From Hydrocarboniphaga effusa AP103 (GTDB lineage: Bacteria; Pseudomonadota; Gammaproteobacteria; Nevskiales; Nevskiaceae): 64,000 bases of DNA. A program made the position numbers and the translations under genes. Below are positions 52,009-64,000 of this stretch, one piece after another (positions within the stretch are counted from its first letter, which is position 1; each line of letters starts with the position of its first letter). The stretch is taken from NCBI RefSeq assembly GCF_000271305.1, contig NZ_AKGD01000001.1, positions 372,001 through 436,000 of the forward strand, written 5' to 3'. Below the pieces are notes generated by a model. That model made no database searches. It was not told where the DNA came from and saw only the letters and a program-made list of their open reading frames with translations.

Positions 52009-52116
52009 TCAGAGCAGCAGCTTGCCGACCAGAAGACCCAAAGCGAAGCCCGCGAACGCCCAGACATAACGTCGCTTCAGCCTGCGATCGCCGCTGACAG
52101 GATCGAGATAGAACAC
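52009..52116 (-). CDS. 35-residue single-pass membrane microprotein (copy 2)
   Basis: GTG 52116 follows a GGGGGG ribosome site. The peptide MFYLDPVSGDRRLKRRYVW plus the helix AFAGFALGLLVGKLLL is the paralogue of 51770-51886 across its whole length. A longer frame to 52296 exists but its extra residues are not shared with copy 1, so the GTG is preferred. It could be a small regulator of a membrane complex or a stress-type microprotein. Confidence 0.62.
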   Translation of the reverse strand: MFYLDPVSGDRRLKRRYVWAFAGFALGLLVGKLLL

Positions 52117-52488
52117 GTTTCCCCCCAGTGCGAAGCGCGATCCCCATCGGCGCTTCGTGGCGAGAAGTATAGGGCGCGCAGCCATTGAATTCATGTCCCG
52201 TTCAGAACAATAAATCCGGCCAGACGTGCCGAGCAGCATGCTGCACCGTTGCCCCCTGCTGACGTGACCCGCGCAGCTTTCGACGGCAGCGCCCAAGGCC
52301 CGAACGGAAGGAATGCACGACTGCGACGAGAGATCGAGGAATACGGCTCAGGAAAAAGCACTTCACCGCGGGAAACTGCCGCTACGGCTCCAAGGGCCAG
52401 GGCGCATGCGAACTCCGAAGCAAACAGCCAATTGGCCCGCCGTTTACTCGGGGCAGATGGAAAAGCAGCGACAAATGCAGAAAACGAC
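52117..52488. other. Intergenic stretch with no recognised gene
   Basis: Frames of 60-145 codons cross this region on both strands but have no domain, no coherent codon bias and overlap the tRNA or each other. I see no repeat of the families found elsewhere in the window. It probably contains the promoter for the microprotein pair on the minus strand. Confidence 0.5.
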
Positions 52489-52509
52489 AACGGCCCTAAA
52501 AGGGCCGTT
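52489..52509 (-). terminator. Terminator after tRNA-Leu(GAG)
   Basis: AACGGCCC/GGGCCGTT form an 8-bp stem with extra A-T pairs, 20 nt after the tRNA 3' end on the minus strand. A TTGTCGTTTT tract follows it, so it is a fair but not ideal intrinsic terminator of the secG-tRNA transcript. Confidence 0.6.
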
Positions 52510-52528
52510 CGTAACTGCTTGAATATAT

Positions 52529-52613
52529 TGGTGCCGATGCCGAGACTCGAACTCGGACAGGTTTCCCCGCTACCACCTCAAGGTAGTGCGTCTACCAATT
52601 CCGCCACATCGGC
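52529..52613 (-). tRNA. tRNA-Leu, anticodon GAG
   Basis: On the minus strand GCCGATG pairs with CATCGGC. The D arm GCGGAATTGGTAGACGC, anticodon stem CTACC/GGTAG with loop TTGAGGT (anticodon GAG), a long variable arm and T loop TTCGAGT are all present, and the CCA end is encoded. It follows secG, exactly as leuU follows secG in E. coli and relatives. Confidence 0.96.
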
Positions 52614-52708
52614 AAGGGCGCGAATCTTACAGCCTGACTTCGCGTTTGTCTTCGTATTTTTTTACTTTTTTTCGACGACTTGAAAACAACGAATCCGGTT
52701 TGCGGTTT

Positions 52709-53083
52709 CTACTCCGGAACCTTCGGCTGCTCGGCAGCAGCGGGCTGCGAAGGGTCGGCCGAAGGCTGTTCGGCTGGCGCCGGGGCAGGCACAGGCTCGC
52801 CATTGAGCGGAGCCTGTTGCACCGAGTCGACGACGCTGGTCGGCGCCGAGCTGCGGCCGCCGACCCAGTAGGCCAGCGCGAGGCTGCTCAGAAAGAATAC
52901 GAATGCGAGGCCGGCCGTCAGGCGAGACAGGAAGTTGGCCGCCCCCCGCGCACCGAAGACGGTGCCCGAAGCGCCGCTGCCGAAGGCGGCGCCGGCGTCG
53001 GCACCCTTGCCGTGCTGGATCAGCACCAAGCCGATGACGCCGATGGCGACCAGAACCTGCAGAACCACGAGAAACGTATGCAT
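52709..53083 (-). CDS. secG: Protein translocase subunit SecG
   Basis: The 124-residue SecG has two helices (LVVLQVLVAIGVIGLVLIQH; LTAGLAFVFFLSSLALAYWV) around the hallmark loop GKGADAGAAFGSGASGTVFG. The C-terminal tail is Pro/Ala/Glu-rich. It joins SecY and SecE in the inner-membrane translocon. It lies 85 nt after tpiA and just before tRNA-Leu(GAG). Confidence 0.95.
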   Translation of the reverse strand: MHTFLVVLQVLVAIGVIGLVLIQHGKGADAGAAFGSGASGTVFGARGAANFLSRLTAGLAFVFFLSSLALAYWVGGRSSAPTSVVDSVQQAPLNGEPVPAPAPAEQPSADPSQPAAAEQPKVPE

Positions 53084-53168
53084 TGAGACAATCTTCCAGA
53101 ATTCTTCGAGATATCCCGGGAAAGCTCTCCCGGGACCTTCGCTTGCCGGTCGCGCTTGATTACTCGGA

Positions 53169-53936
53169 TTACGTCGAAAGGGACTGCGCTGCGAGCGCGA
53201 TACCGAGGAAATCAGCCGCTTTGAGAGAAGCGCCGCCGATCAGACCGCCATCGATGTCCGCGCAGGCGAACAGTTCGTTGGCGTTGTCCGGCTTCACGCT
53301 GCCGCCGTACAGCAAGCGAATGGAGCCCGCTATCGTAGCATTCCGCTTCGACAACAAGCCACGGATGAAGGCATGTGCCTGCTGGGCCTGCTCCGGCGAG
53401 GCGGTCTTGCCGGTGCCGATCGCCCAGACCGGCTCATAGGCAATGACGGCGTTGGCGAACGAATCGATGCCACAGAGCTCGATCACCGCATTGAGCTGGC
53501 GCGTCAGCACGCCTTCGGTCTGGTCGGATTCGCGCTCTTCGAGCGTCTCGCCGACGCAGAGCACCGGAACCAGGTTTTGAGCCTGGGCAGCCTTGAATTT
53601 CTCCGCCACGCGCAGGTCGCTCTCGCCGTACAGCGAGCGGCGTTCGGAGTGACCCACGAGCACGTAGCGAACTCCGAGCTCGGTCAACATCGAACCGAGG
53701 ATTTCGCCCGTGAAAGCACCGGCCTTGGTCTGTTCGCTGAGATTCTGCGCGCCGAGGACGACACCGGCCGGCAGCAACTTGCCGACCGATTCGAGATGAA
53801 CGGCCGTCGGACATACGAGCAGTTCGACACCGGCCACTTCACCGGTCTTGGCCGCGATGCTCGAGAGCAACTCGGCGTTGGCTTTCAGCGAGCCGTTCAT
53901 TTTCCAATTGCCGGCAACCAGATATTTGCGCGTCAT
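53169..53936 (-). CDS. tpiA: Triose-phosphate isomerase
   Basis: The 255-residue enzyme has AGNWKMNGS at the start (catalytic Asn/Lys), YVLVGHSERR (catalytic His), AYEPVWAIGTGKTASPEQAQ (catalytic Glu and the flexible loop 6) and the phosphate-binding RLLYGGSVKPDNA. It interconverts dihydroxyacetone phosphate and glyceraldehyde 3-phosphate. Normal length and normal gammaproteobacterial position between glmM and secG. Confidence 0.97.
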   Translation of the reverse strand: MTRKYLVAGNWKMNGSLKANAELLSSIAAKTGEVAGVELLVCPTAVHLESVGKLLPAGVVLGAQNLSEQTKAGAFTGEILGSMLTELGVRYVLVGHSERRSLYGESDLRVAEKFKAAQAQNLVPVLCVGETLEERESDQTEGVLTRQLNAVIELCGIDSFANAVIAYEPVWAIGTGKTASPEQAQQAHAFIRGLLSKRNATIAGSIRLLYGGSVKPDNANELFACADIDGGLIGGASLKAADFLGIALAAQSLST

Positions 53937-53953
53937 GTTCCGTTTCAGTCGTG

Positions 53954-55303
53954 TCAGTGAGTGGATGGCGCCGCGGCGGCCTGCACGCGGGATGCAATGA
54001 ATTCAGCCTCGGATTGTGCCGCGCTTTGCTGATCGGCTTCGACCATCACGCGAATCAGCGGCTCGGTGCCCGAAGCACGCAGGAGCACGCGCCCTCGCCC
54101 GCCGAGCCGTCCCTCCGAAATCCGCACGGACTCGGCCACCGGCGGCTGCTTGAGTACTCGCGCGGCAGAACCGTCGACCTTCACGTTGATGAGCACCTGC
54201 GGGAACAGGCTTACGCCGGCGATGAGTTCGGCAAGCGCAGTTCCCGCCGTTTGCATCGCGGCGAGTACCTGCAACGCCGAGACGATGCCGTCGCCGGTTC
54301 GTGTCCGATCGAGACAAATGGTGTGCCCGGAGCCTTCGCCGCCGAGATTGGAGCCCTGCGCGCGCATGAGTTCGAGCACGTAGCGGTCGCCCACCTTGGC
54401 CCGCTCGAAGCCGACGCCGAGCGCCCTGATCGCCTGTTCGACGCCGAGGTTGCTCATCAGCGTGCCGACCACCGGCCCCCGCAATTGCCCGGCCTCGAGG
54501 CGACTGCGCGCGATGATGTAAAGAATCTGGTCACCATCGACCGTGTGGCCGCTTGCATCGATCAGCAGGCAACGATCGGCGTCGCCATCGAAGGCGATAC
54601 CGAGATCGGCCTTGTGCTGCAGTACCGCCTGCTGAAGATGCTCCATGTGCGTGGAGCCGCAGTCGCGATTGATGTTGAAGCCGTCGGGCTGATCCGCGAT
54701 CGAGACCACTTCGGCCCCGAGCTTGCGCAGCACTTCCGGGCCGACCTGATAGGCGGCGCCGTTGGCGCAATCGAGCACGATGCGTAGCCCTTGCAGCGAA
54801 GGACCGTGATAGCTCTCGCAGCAGAACTGCACATAGCGCCGGCGGCCATCGTCGAAGCGGCGCACGAGGCCGAGCTGTTCGGGTTCGACGCAGACCAGAT
54901 CCTTCGCGACCCAGCTCTCGATTTCCTCTTCGACCGCATCGCTGAGCTTGTCGCCGTCGGCCGAGAAGAACTTCACGCCGTTGTCGTGATGCGGGTTGTG
55001 CGACGCGCTGATGACGATACCAGCCTGCGCCCCGACATCGCGCGTCAGGAAGGCCACGGCAGGCGTCGGCAGCGGGCCGAGCAGACTCACGCGAACCCCG
55101 GCCGACGACAAGCCCGCTTCGAGCGCCGATTCGAACAGGTAGCCCGAGCGCCGCGTGTCCTTGCCGATCAGCACGTGAGCGCCAGGCTCGCGCGCGAGCA
55201 CACGGCCCGCTGCCCAGCCGAGCTTGAGCGCGAATTCGGGAGTCATCGGCGCTTTGCCGACCAGACCGCGGATGCCGTCGGTACCAAAAAACTGCCTGCT
55301 CAT
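53954..55303 (-). CDS. glmM: Phosphoglucosamine mutase
   Basis: ATG 55303 gives 449 residues beginning MSRQFFGTDGIRGLVG. The catalytic phosphoserine lies in GIVISASHNPHHDNGVKFF, the magnesium loop in IAFDGDADRC and the sugar-binding loop in NLGGEGSGHTI. It makes glucosamine-1-phosphate for peptidoglycan and LPS. The start overlaps folP's stop by 1 nt (TGATG). Confidence 0.97.
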   Translation of the reverse strand: MSRQFFGTDGIRGLVGKAPMTPEFALKLGWAAGRVLAREPGAHVLIGKDTRRSGYLFESALEAGLSSAGVRVSLLGPLPTPAVAFLTRDVGAQAGIVISASHNPHHDNGVKFFSADGDKLSDAVEEEIESWVAKDLVCVEPEQLGLVRRFDDGRRRYVQFCCESYHGPSLQGLRIVLDCANGAAYQVGPEVLRKLGAEVVSIADQPDGFNINRDCGSTHMEHLQQAVLQHKADLGIAFDGDADRCLLIDASGHTVDGDQILYIIARSRLEAGQLRGPVVGTLMSNLGVEQAIRALGVGFERAKVGDRYVLELMRAQGSNLGGEGSGHTICLDRTRTGDGIVSALQVLAAMQTAGTALAELIAGVSLFPQVLINVKVDGSAARVLKQPPVAESVRISEGRLGGRGRVLLRASGTEPLIRVMVEADQQSAAQSEAEFIASRVQAAAAPSTH

Positions 55304-56163
55304 CAAAAGGGCGACGCCTCCGTGTCGGTGCTGCTGGCCTGGCGGATGGCGGCCGCCACTCTCACCGCCTCGACGGTATGCCGCACATCGTGGGCCCGAA
55401 TGATAGCCGCACCTTGCCAGACCGACAGGCAAGCGGCGGCAAGGCTCGCATGAAGCCGCCGGTCGACCGGTAGGCCGAGCAGGTGCTGGAACATCGATTT
55501 GCGCGAAACACCGATCAGCAGCGGGAAGCCAAGCTGCCCCAATCTCCGCCCGTGCGCGAGCAGCTTGAGGTTGTGCTCGAGGTTCTTGCCGAAGCCGATG
55601 CCCGGATCGATCGCGATGGCCTCCTTCGGGACACCGGCTGCGAGGCAGGCATCCGCTCGTCCGCGCAGATAACTCGCGACCTCGGACACCACGTCCTCGT
55701 AGTGGGGCGCGGCCTGCATGCTCTGGGGCTGCCCCTGCATGTGCATCAGGCACACCGCGGCCCGATGCCGCAGCACGACCGCCAGCGCGCCGTCTTCTTC
55801 GAGCGCCCGAATGTCGTTGATCAGATGCGCACCGGCGGCGCAGGCGGCTTCCATTACCGACGGCTTGAACGTGTCCACCGAGATGGCGATGTCCAGGCGC
55901 CGGCGCAAGGCCTCGATCACCGGAACGACGCGATCGAGTTCCTCTTGCAGAGGCACCGGTGGAGCGCCGGGGCGCGTCGATTCACCACCGACATCGATGA
56001 TGCGCGCGCCCTCGGCGAGCATCTGCTCGGCACGATGCAATGCGGAATCGAGCTGCGCGAATCTCCCACCGTCGGAGAACGAATCCGGAGTGACGTTCAA
56101 TATGCCCATGACCGCCGGCTCGGTCAGGTCGAGCGTTCGGTCGGGGAGCTGCAGCCGAGTCAT
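55303..56163 (-). CDS. folP: Dihydropteroate synthase
   Basis: ATG 56163 gives 286 residues with both signatures: MGILNVTPDSFSDGGRF near residue 19 and the pterin/phosphate site IIDVGGESTRPGAPPV. The family LMHMQG strand follows, then IDPGIGFGKNLEHNLKLL. It joins pterin diphosphate to p-aminobenzoate and is the sulfonamide target. Frames further upstream are not part of the gene. Confidence 0.96.
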   Translation of the reverse strand: MTRLQLPDRTLDLTEPAVMGILNVTPDSFSDGGRFAQLDSALHRAEQMLAEGARIIDVGGESTRPGAPPVPLQEELDRVVPVIEALRRRLDIAISVDTFKPSVMEAACAAGAHLINDIRALEEDGALAVVLRHRAAVCLMHMQGQPQSMQAAPHYEDVVSEVASYLRGRADACLAAGVPKEAIAIDPGIGFGKNLEHNLKLLAHGRRLGQLGFPLLIGVSRKSMFQHLLGLPVDRRLHASLAAACLSVWQGAAIIRAHDVRHTVEAVRVAAAIRQASSTDTEASPF

Positions 56164-56181
56164 TGGATGCCTGCAAAGAGA

Positions 56182-56205
56182 GAGGCCGGCACTTGGGCCG
56201 GCCTC
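56182..56205 (-). terminator. Hairpin between ftsH and folP
   Basis: GAGGCCGGC and GCCGGCCTC form a perfect 9-bp stem around a 6-nt loop, 26 nt after the ftsH stop. On the minus strand TCTCTCTTT follows, a weak T tract, so it may attenuate rather than fully stop transcription into folP. Confidence 0.5.
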
Positions 56206-56231
56206 GGATATCGATGATCTGGCTGCGCGCC

Positions 56232-58163
<1,932 letters not shown>

Positions 58164-58212
58164 GCTTGTTCCTTCCCATCCATTCAGAGCGGCAGACCGC
58201 TCGTTTTGAACC

Positions 58213-58854
58213 TTACACCCGCAAATAGTTTCGCGCTACCAAGTAAACCTCGCGGCTGCGAGGCCTCGAAGCCTTGGGTTTCCGGATACTGACGGAGCCG
58301 AACTGACTCCGCACCGTCTTCAAATATGCGTCGAAACCTTCACCCTGGAACACCTTGACCACATAGGCGCCCCCCTTCTTCAGATGGCCGGCGCAGAACT
58401 CCAGCGCCAGCTCACATAAATAAAGAGAGGAAGCCTGATCGGCAGCGTCCACCCCGCTCATATTGGGGGCCATGTCCGACAATACAAGGTCGACCGCCGC
58501 CCCCCCGCTGGCGGCGCCCACGCGGGACTCGAGCTCGCGCAGCACCGACTCCTCACGAAAGTCGCCGAGGATTATCTCGACGTCCTTGAGTGGCTCGATC
58601 GGCAGGATGTCGAGGGCGATGAGTCGCCCCTTGCTGCCGAGCAGCGGACGCGTGATCTGGCTCCAGCCGCCCGGGGCCGCGCCGAGGTCGACGACGATCA
58701 TGCCGGGACGGACGAGCCTGTCCTTCTCGAGGATCTCCTGGAGCTTGAACACCGCCCGCGAGCGGTAACCGAGCTTTCTGGCCTTCTGGACATACAGGTC
58801 GGCCTCGTGCTCGGCAAGCCAGCGCGCACTGCTGTCGCTGCGTTTCTGGGTCAT
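58213..58854 (-). CDS. rlmE: 23S rRNA 2'-O-ribose U2552 methyltransferase
   Basis: The 213-residue FtsJ/RrmJ-family enzyme has the SAM loop [20 protein letters not shown], the catalytic K-D-K-E set spread through [33 protein letters not shown] and [17 protein letters not shown]. It methylates U2552 in the A-loop of the large ribosomal subunit. Gene order rlmE-ftsH is the usual one. Confidence 0.96.
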   Translation of the reverse strand: MTQKRSDSSARWLAEHEADLYVQKARKLGYRSRAVFKLQEILEKDRLVRPGMIVVDLGAAPGGWSQITRPLLGSKGRLIALDILPIEPLKDVEIILGDFREESVLRELESRVGAASGGAAVDLVLSDMAPNMSGVDAADQASSLYLCELALEFCAGHLKKGGAYVVKVFQGEGFDAYLKTVRSQFGSVSIRKPKASRPRSREVYLVARNYLRV

Positions 58855-58866
58855 GCGAACAGCCGC

Positions 58867-58940
58867 GGAACGGGAAACGGGGAACCGGAGACGAACCGAC
58901 GTGGCGTTACGCCTCCCGTCTCCGGTTTCCCGTCTCCCGT
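58867..58940. repeat. Long inverted repeat between rlmE and greA
   Basis: GGGAACCGGAGACG-type left arm pairs with the right arm CGTCTCCGGTTTCCC over about 15 bp, around a central GC-rich loop. It fills almost the whole gap downstream of greA. It could end greA transcription, but there is no T tract; the repetitive GGGAAACGGG-type character suggests a dispersed palindromic element. Confidence 0.6.
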
Positions 58941-58942
58941 CA

Positions 58943-59419
58943 TCAGATGTACTCCACCTTCACGATCTCGAGCTCGCGCGGCCCGCCCGGGGCGCGAACT
59001 TCCACCACGTCGCCTTCTTCCTTGCCGATCAGGGCACGCGCGATCGGCGAGTTGTAAGAGATCAGGCCGGCCTTGGAGTCGGCCTCGTCTTCGCCGACGA
59101 GCTGATAGCGCGATTCTTCTTCGCTGGTGGTATCGGCCACCGTCACGGTGGCACCGAAAATCACCTTGCCGGTGTTCTCCAGGGTCGTCACGTCGATCAC
59201 TTGCGAATTGCCGAGCTTGCCTTCGATTTCGCCGATGCGGCCTTCGGTGAAGCTCTGCTGTTCGCGGGCTGCGGCGTATTCGGCGTTCTCCTTCAGATCG
59301 CCATGCGCGCGGGCTTCGGCGATCGCCGCGATGACGCGCGGGCGCACCTCGGACTTGAGGTGTCGCAGTTCTTCGCGCAGCTTTTCGGCGCCACGGACGG
59401 TGAGGGGCGTTTTGGTCAT
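58943..59419 (-). CDS. greA: Transcription elongation factor GreA
   Basis: The 158-residue protein has the N-terminal coiled coil ([40 protein letters not shown] with the acidic tip residues) and the C-terminal FKBP-like domain ([20 protein letters not shown]). It rescues backtracked RNA polymerase. Length is that of the family. It lies after carB but is separated from it by a terminator. Confidence 0.97.
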   Translation of the reverse strand: MTKTPLTVRGAEKLREELRHLKSEVRPRVIAAIAEARAHGDLKENAEYAAAREQQSFTEGRIGEIEGKLGNSQVIDVTTLENTGKVIFGATVTVADTTSEEESRYQLVGEDEADSKAGLISYNSPIARALIGKEEGDVVEVRAPGGPRELEIVKVEYI

Positions 59420-59437
59420 ATTGATTGATCGATGAAG

Positions 59438-59473
59438 AAAAAACGGCCAGGCCGACGATGCGCCGGCCTGGCC
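59438..59473 (-). terminator. Intrinsic terminator of the carA-lysE-carB unit
   Basis: GGCCAGGCCG / CGGCCTGGCC make a 10-bp stem just downstream of the carB stop. On the minus strand GTTTTTTCTTC follows. It ends carAB transcription before greA. Confidence 0.85.
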
Positions 59474-59483
59474 CTACCGTACC

Positions 59484-62708
<3,225 letters not shown>

Positions 62709-62723
62709 GGCGTCTTATCGTCG

Positions 62724-63380
62724 TCAGTTCAGGCTCGCGGTCGCGAGCTTCGCGCCGAATCCGAGGAATAAAGCCCCGGCGCCGCCGGTGAGTCCGGCGG
62801 ACAGGCGCTGGCGGCGGCGAAACGCGCCGGCAAGTCGAGCGCCGCCGAAGATCAGCGCGCTCAGGTAAACAAAACTCATGGCCTGGGCGATCAGGCCCAG
62901 AATCGTGAAGGCCAGCACCGAGTGCGCGTAGGCCGGATCGACGAACTGGATGAAGAAGGCCATGAAGAACAGGATCGCCTTCGGGTTCAGCAGGCTGATC
63001 ACGAGCGCGCGGCGGAACGGAGCGGCCGTGGTCGCCGCAGCCGGAGCCGGGCGCGCCGGGTCTTCGGGCGACGCGGTCCTGCCCTTGAACACACTGCGCA
63101 GCATCGACACGCCGATCCAGGCCAGATAGGCCGCGCCGACGTACTTGAAGACGATGAAAGCCGCCGGGTAGGCCTTGAGCAGCGAGGCCACGCCGCCGGC
63201 GGCGAGCACCATCAGCACCGCATCGCCGAGGAACACACCGCAGGCCGCGCGATAACCCGCGCCCACGCCGTGAGCCGCCGCAGTGCCGAGCACGAACAGC
63301 GAGTTCGGGCCAGGCAGCAGCACGACGACCAACGTGCCGAGCAGGTAAGTCGGCAGGTCGATGATTCCAAACCCGTTCAT
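62724..63380 (-). CDS. LysE/LeuE-family amino-acid exporter located between carA and carB
   Basis: ATG 63380 gives 218 residues with six predicted helices. The family motif near the start is TLVVVLLPGPNSLFVLGTAA; the GVGAGYRAACGVFLGDAVLM and YVGAAYLAWIGVSMLRS segments are typical of LeuE/RhtB-type exporters, and NPKAILFFMAFFIQF is the conserved loop. It lies 15 nt before carB and 7 nt after carA, so it is almost certainly co-transcribed with them. It is normally not part of the carAB operon. Possible substrates are amino acids of the arginine or branched-chain families; none is shown. Confidence 0.88.
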   Translation of the reverse strand: MNGFGIIDLPTYLLGTLVVVLLPGPNSLFVLGTAAAHGVGAGYRAACGVFLGDAVLMVLAAGGVASLLKAYPAAFIVFKYVGAAYLAWIGVSMLRSVFKGRTASPEDPARPAPAAATTAAPFRRALVISLLNPKAILFFMAFFIQFVDPAYAHSVLAFTILGLIAQAMSFVYLSALIFGGARLAGAFRRRQRLSAGLTGGAGALFLGFGAKLATASLN

Positions 63381-63387
63381 CTCGACC

Positions 63388-64000
63388 TTAGGCGTTCGGC
63401 GCCATCGACTGCACGAAGCGGTCGAACAGGTAATCGACGTCGTGAGGGCCGGGGCTCGCTTCCGGGTGCCCCTGGAAGCTGAAGGCCGGCGCGTCGGTGA
63501 GCCGGATGCCTTGGTTCGAGCCGTCGAACAGCGAGCGATGCGTGGCCACGACATTGGCCGGCAGCGTCGCCTCGTCGACCGCGAAGCCGTGGTTCTGGCT
63601 GGTGATCAGCACGCGGCCGGAGTCCATGTCCTGCACCGGGTGGTTCGCACCGTGGTGACCGGTGCTCATCTTGAGCGTTTTGGCGCCCGCGGCGAGGCCG
63701 AGGATCTGGTGACCGAGGCAGATGCCGAACAGCGGCAGCTTGCGGGCGAGGAACTCGCGTGCGGCCTCGATCGCGTAGGTGCAGGGCTCCGGATCGCCCG
63801 GGCCGTTGGCCAGGAACACGCCGTCCGGCTTGAGCGCGAGCACGTCCGCAGCCGGCGTCTGCGCCGGCACCACGGTGATGCGGCAGCCGCGATCGACGAG
63901 CATGCGCAGGATGTTGCGCTTGACGCCGAAGTCGTAGGCGACGACGTGGAAGCTCTCGTCCTTCAACTGCGTTTCGCGGTTGGATTCCAGCTCCCACGAA
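63388..64000 (-). CDS. carA: Carbamoyl-phosphate synthase, small (glutaminase) subunit, 3' part
   Basis: The frame stays open through the right window edge, so the 5' part is missing. The visible glutamine amidotransferase domain has [13 protein letters not shown], the nucleophile in [16 protein letters not shown], the oxyanion strand [10 protein letters not shown] and the catalytic His/Glu in [12 protein letters not shown]. CarA releases ammonia from glutamine for CarB. It precedes the LysE-family gene and carB. Confidence 0.97.
   Translation of the reverse strand, partial: SWELESNRETQLKDESFHVVAYDFGVKRNILRMLVDRGCRITVVPAQTPAADVLALKPDGVFLANGPGDPEPCTYAIEAAREFLARKLPLFGICLGHQILGLAAGAKTLKMSTGHHGANHPVQDMDSGRVLITSQNHGFAVDEATLPANVVATHRSLFDGSNQGIRLTDAPAFSFQGHPEASPGPHDVDYLFDRFVQSMAPNA

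Noticed and set aside
52249..52683. 144-codon plus-strand ORF crossing tRNA-Leu(GAG)
   Set aside because: It runs through the tRNA gene and the terminator hairpin and has no domain.

Overview
The window looks like chromosomal DNA of a high-GC, motile gammaproteobacterium. The block carA / carB / greA / rlmE / ftsH / folP / glmM / tpiA / secG / tRNA-Leu(GAG) at the right end is the classic gammaproteobacterial housekeeping order. The flagellar genes (FleQ-type regulator, RpoN, fliEFGHIJK, fliLMNO) are also of gammaproteobacterial type. The palindromic GGGAGAGGG-type intergenic repeats resemble those common in Xanthomonadales/Nevskiales-like genomes; the genus cannot be fixed from the sequence alone.

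Layout, left to right. (1) 1-3700: an envelope energy-coupling cluster (TPR protein, small exported protein, ExbB/TolQ channel, two ExbD proteins, a TonB/AgmX-like protein, a small membrane protein). (2) 4037-8480: an extracytoplasmic redox cluster with a DUF3034 outer-membrane protein, an exported group 1 truncated haemoglobin, an FMN-binding protein with an SGAT flavinylation motif, a PepSY membrane protein and the FMN transferase ApbE. (3) 8641-23736: a lower-GC accessory island encoding a PUFA-synthase-like secondary-lipid or polyketide synthase in two giant proteins (AT-KS-partial KS and KR-DH-ACP-ACP-ACP-SDR), a methyltransferase, an FAD-dependent oxidoreductase, an RND/MMPL exporter, a LolA-like periplasmic protein, an outer-membrane barrel and a dedicated phosphopantetheinyl transferase. 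A strong intrinsic terminator lies about 50 nt before its first start codon. (4) 24068-35146: assimilatory nitrate use (attenuator-like leader, nitrate transporter, nirB, nirD, an FAD reductase, nasA) plus molybdenum cofactor genes mobA, moaA and moaD; the moaD frame runs into tRNA-Leu(CAA). (5) 35268-49022, minus strand: flagellar export and motor genes, fleQ, a CheY-like regulator, rpoN and a NarL-type regulator, with two matching sigma-54 promoters. (6) 49187-52613: a hybrid histidine kinase, two tandem paralogous microproteins and tRNA-Leu(GAG). (7) 52709-64000, minus strand: the housekeeping block, with a LysE-family exporter between carA and carB.

The best candidate for an undescribed system is the 8.6-23.7 kb island. 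It holds a complete carrier-protein-based synthase, its own activating enzyme, two tailoring enzymes and what looks like an inner-membrane / periplasm / outer-membrane export route, in a single co-oriented run with overlapping genes. The second most interesting unit is the flavinylated redox module coupled to a secreted globin at 4.0-8.5 kb.
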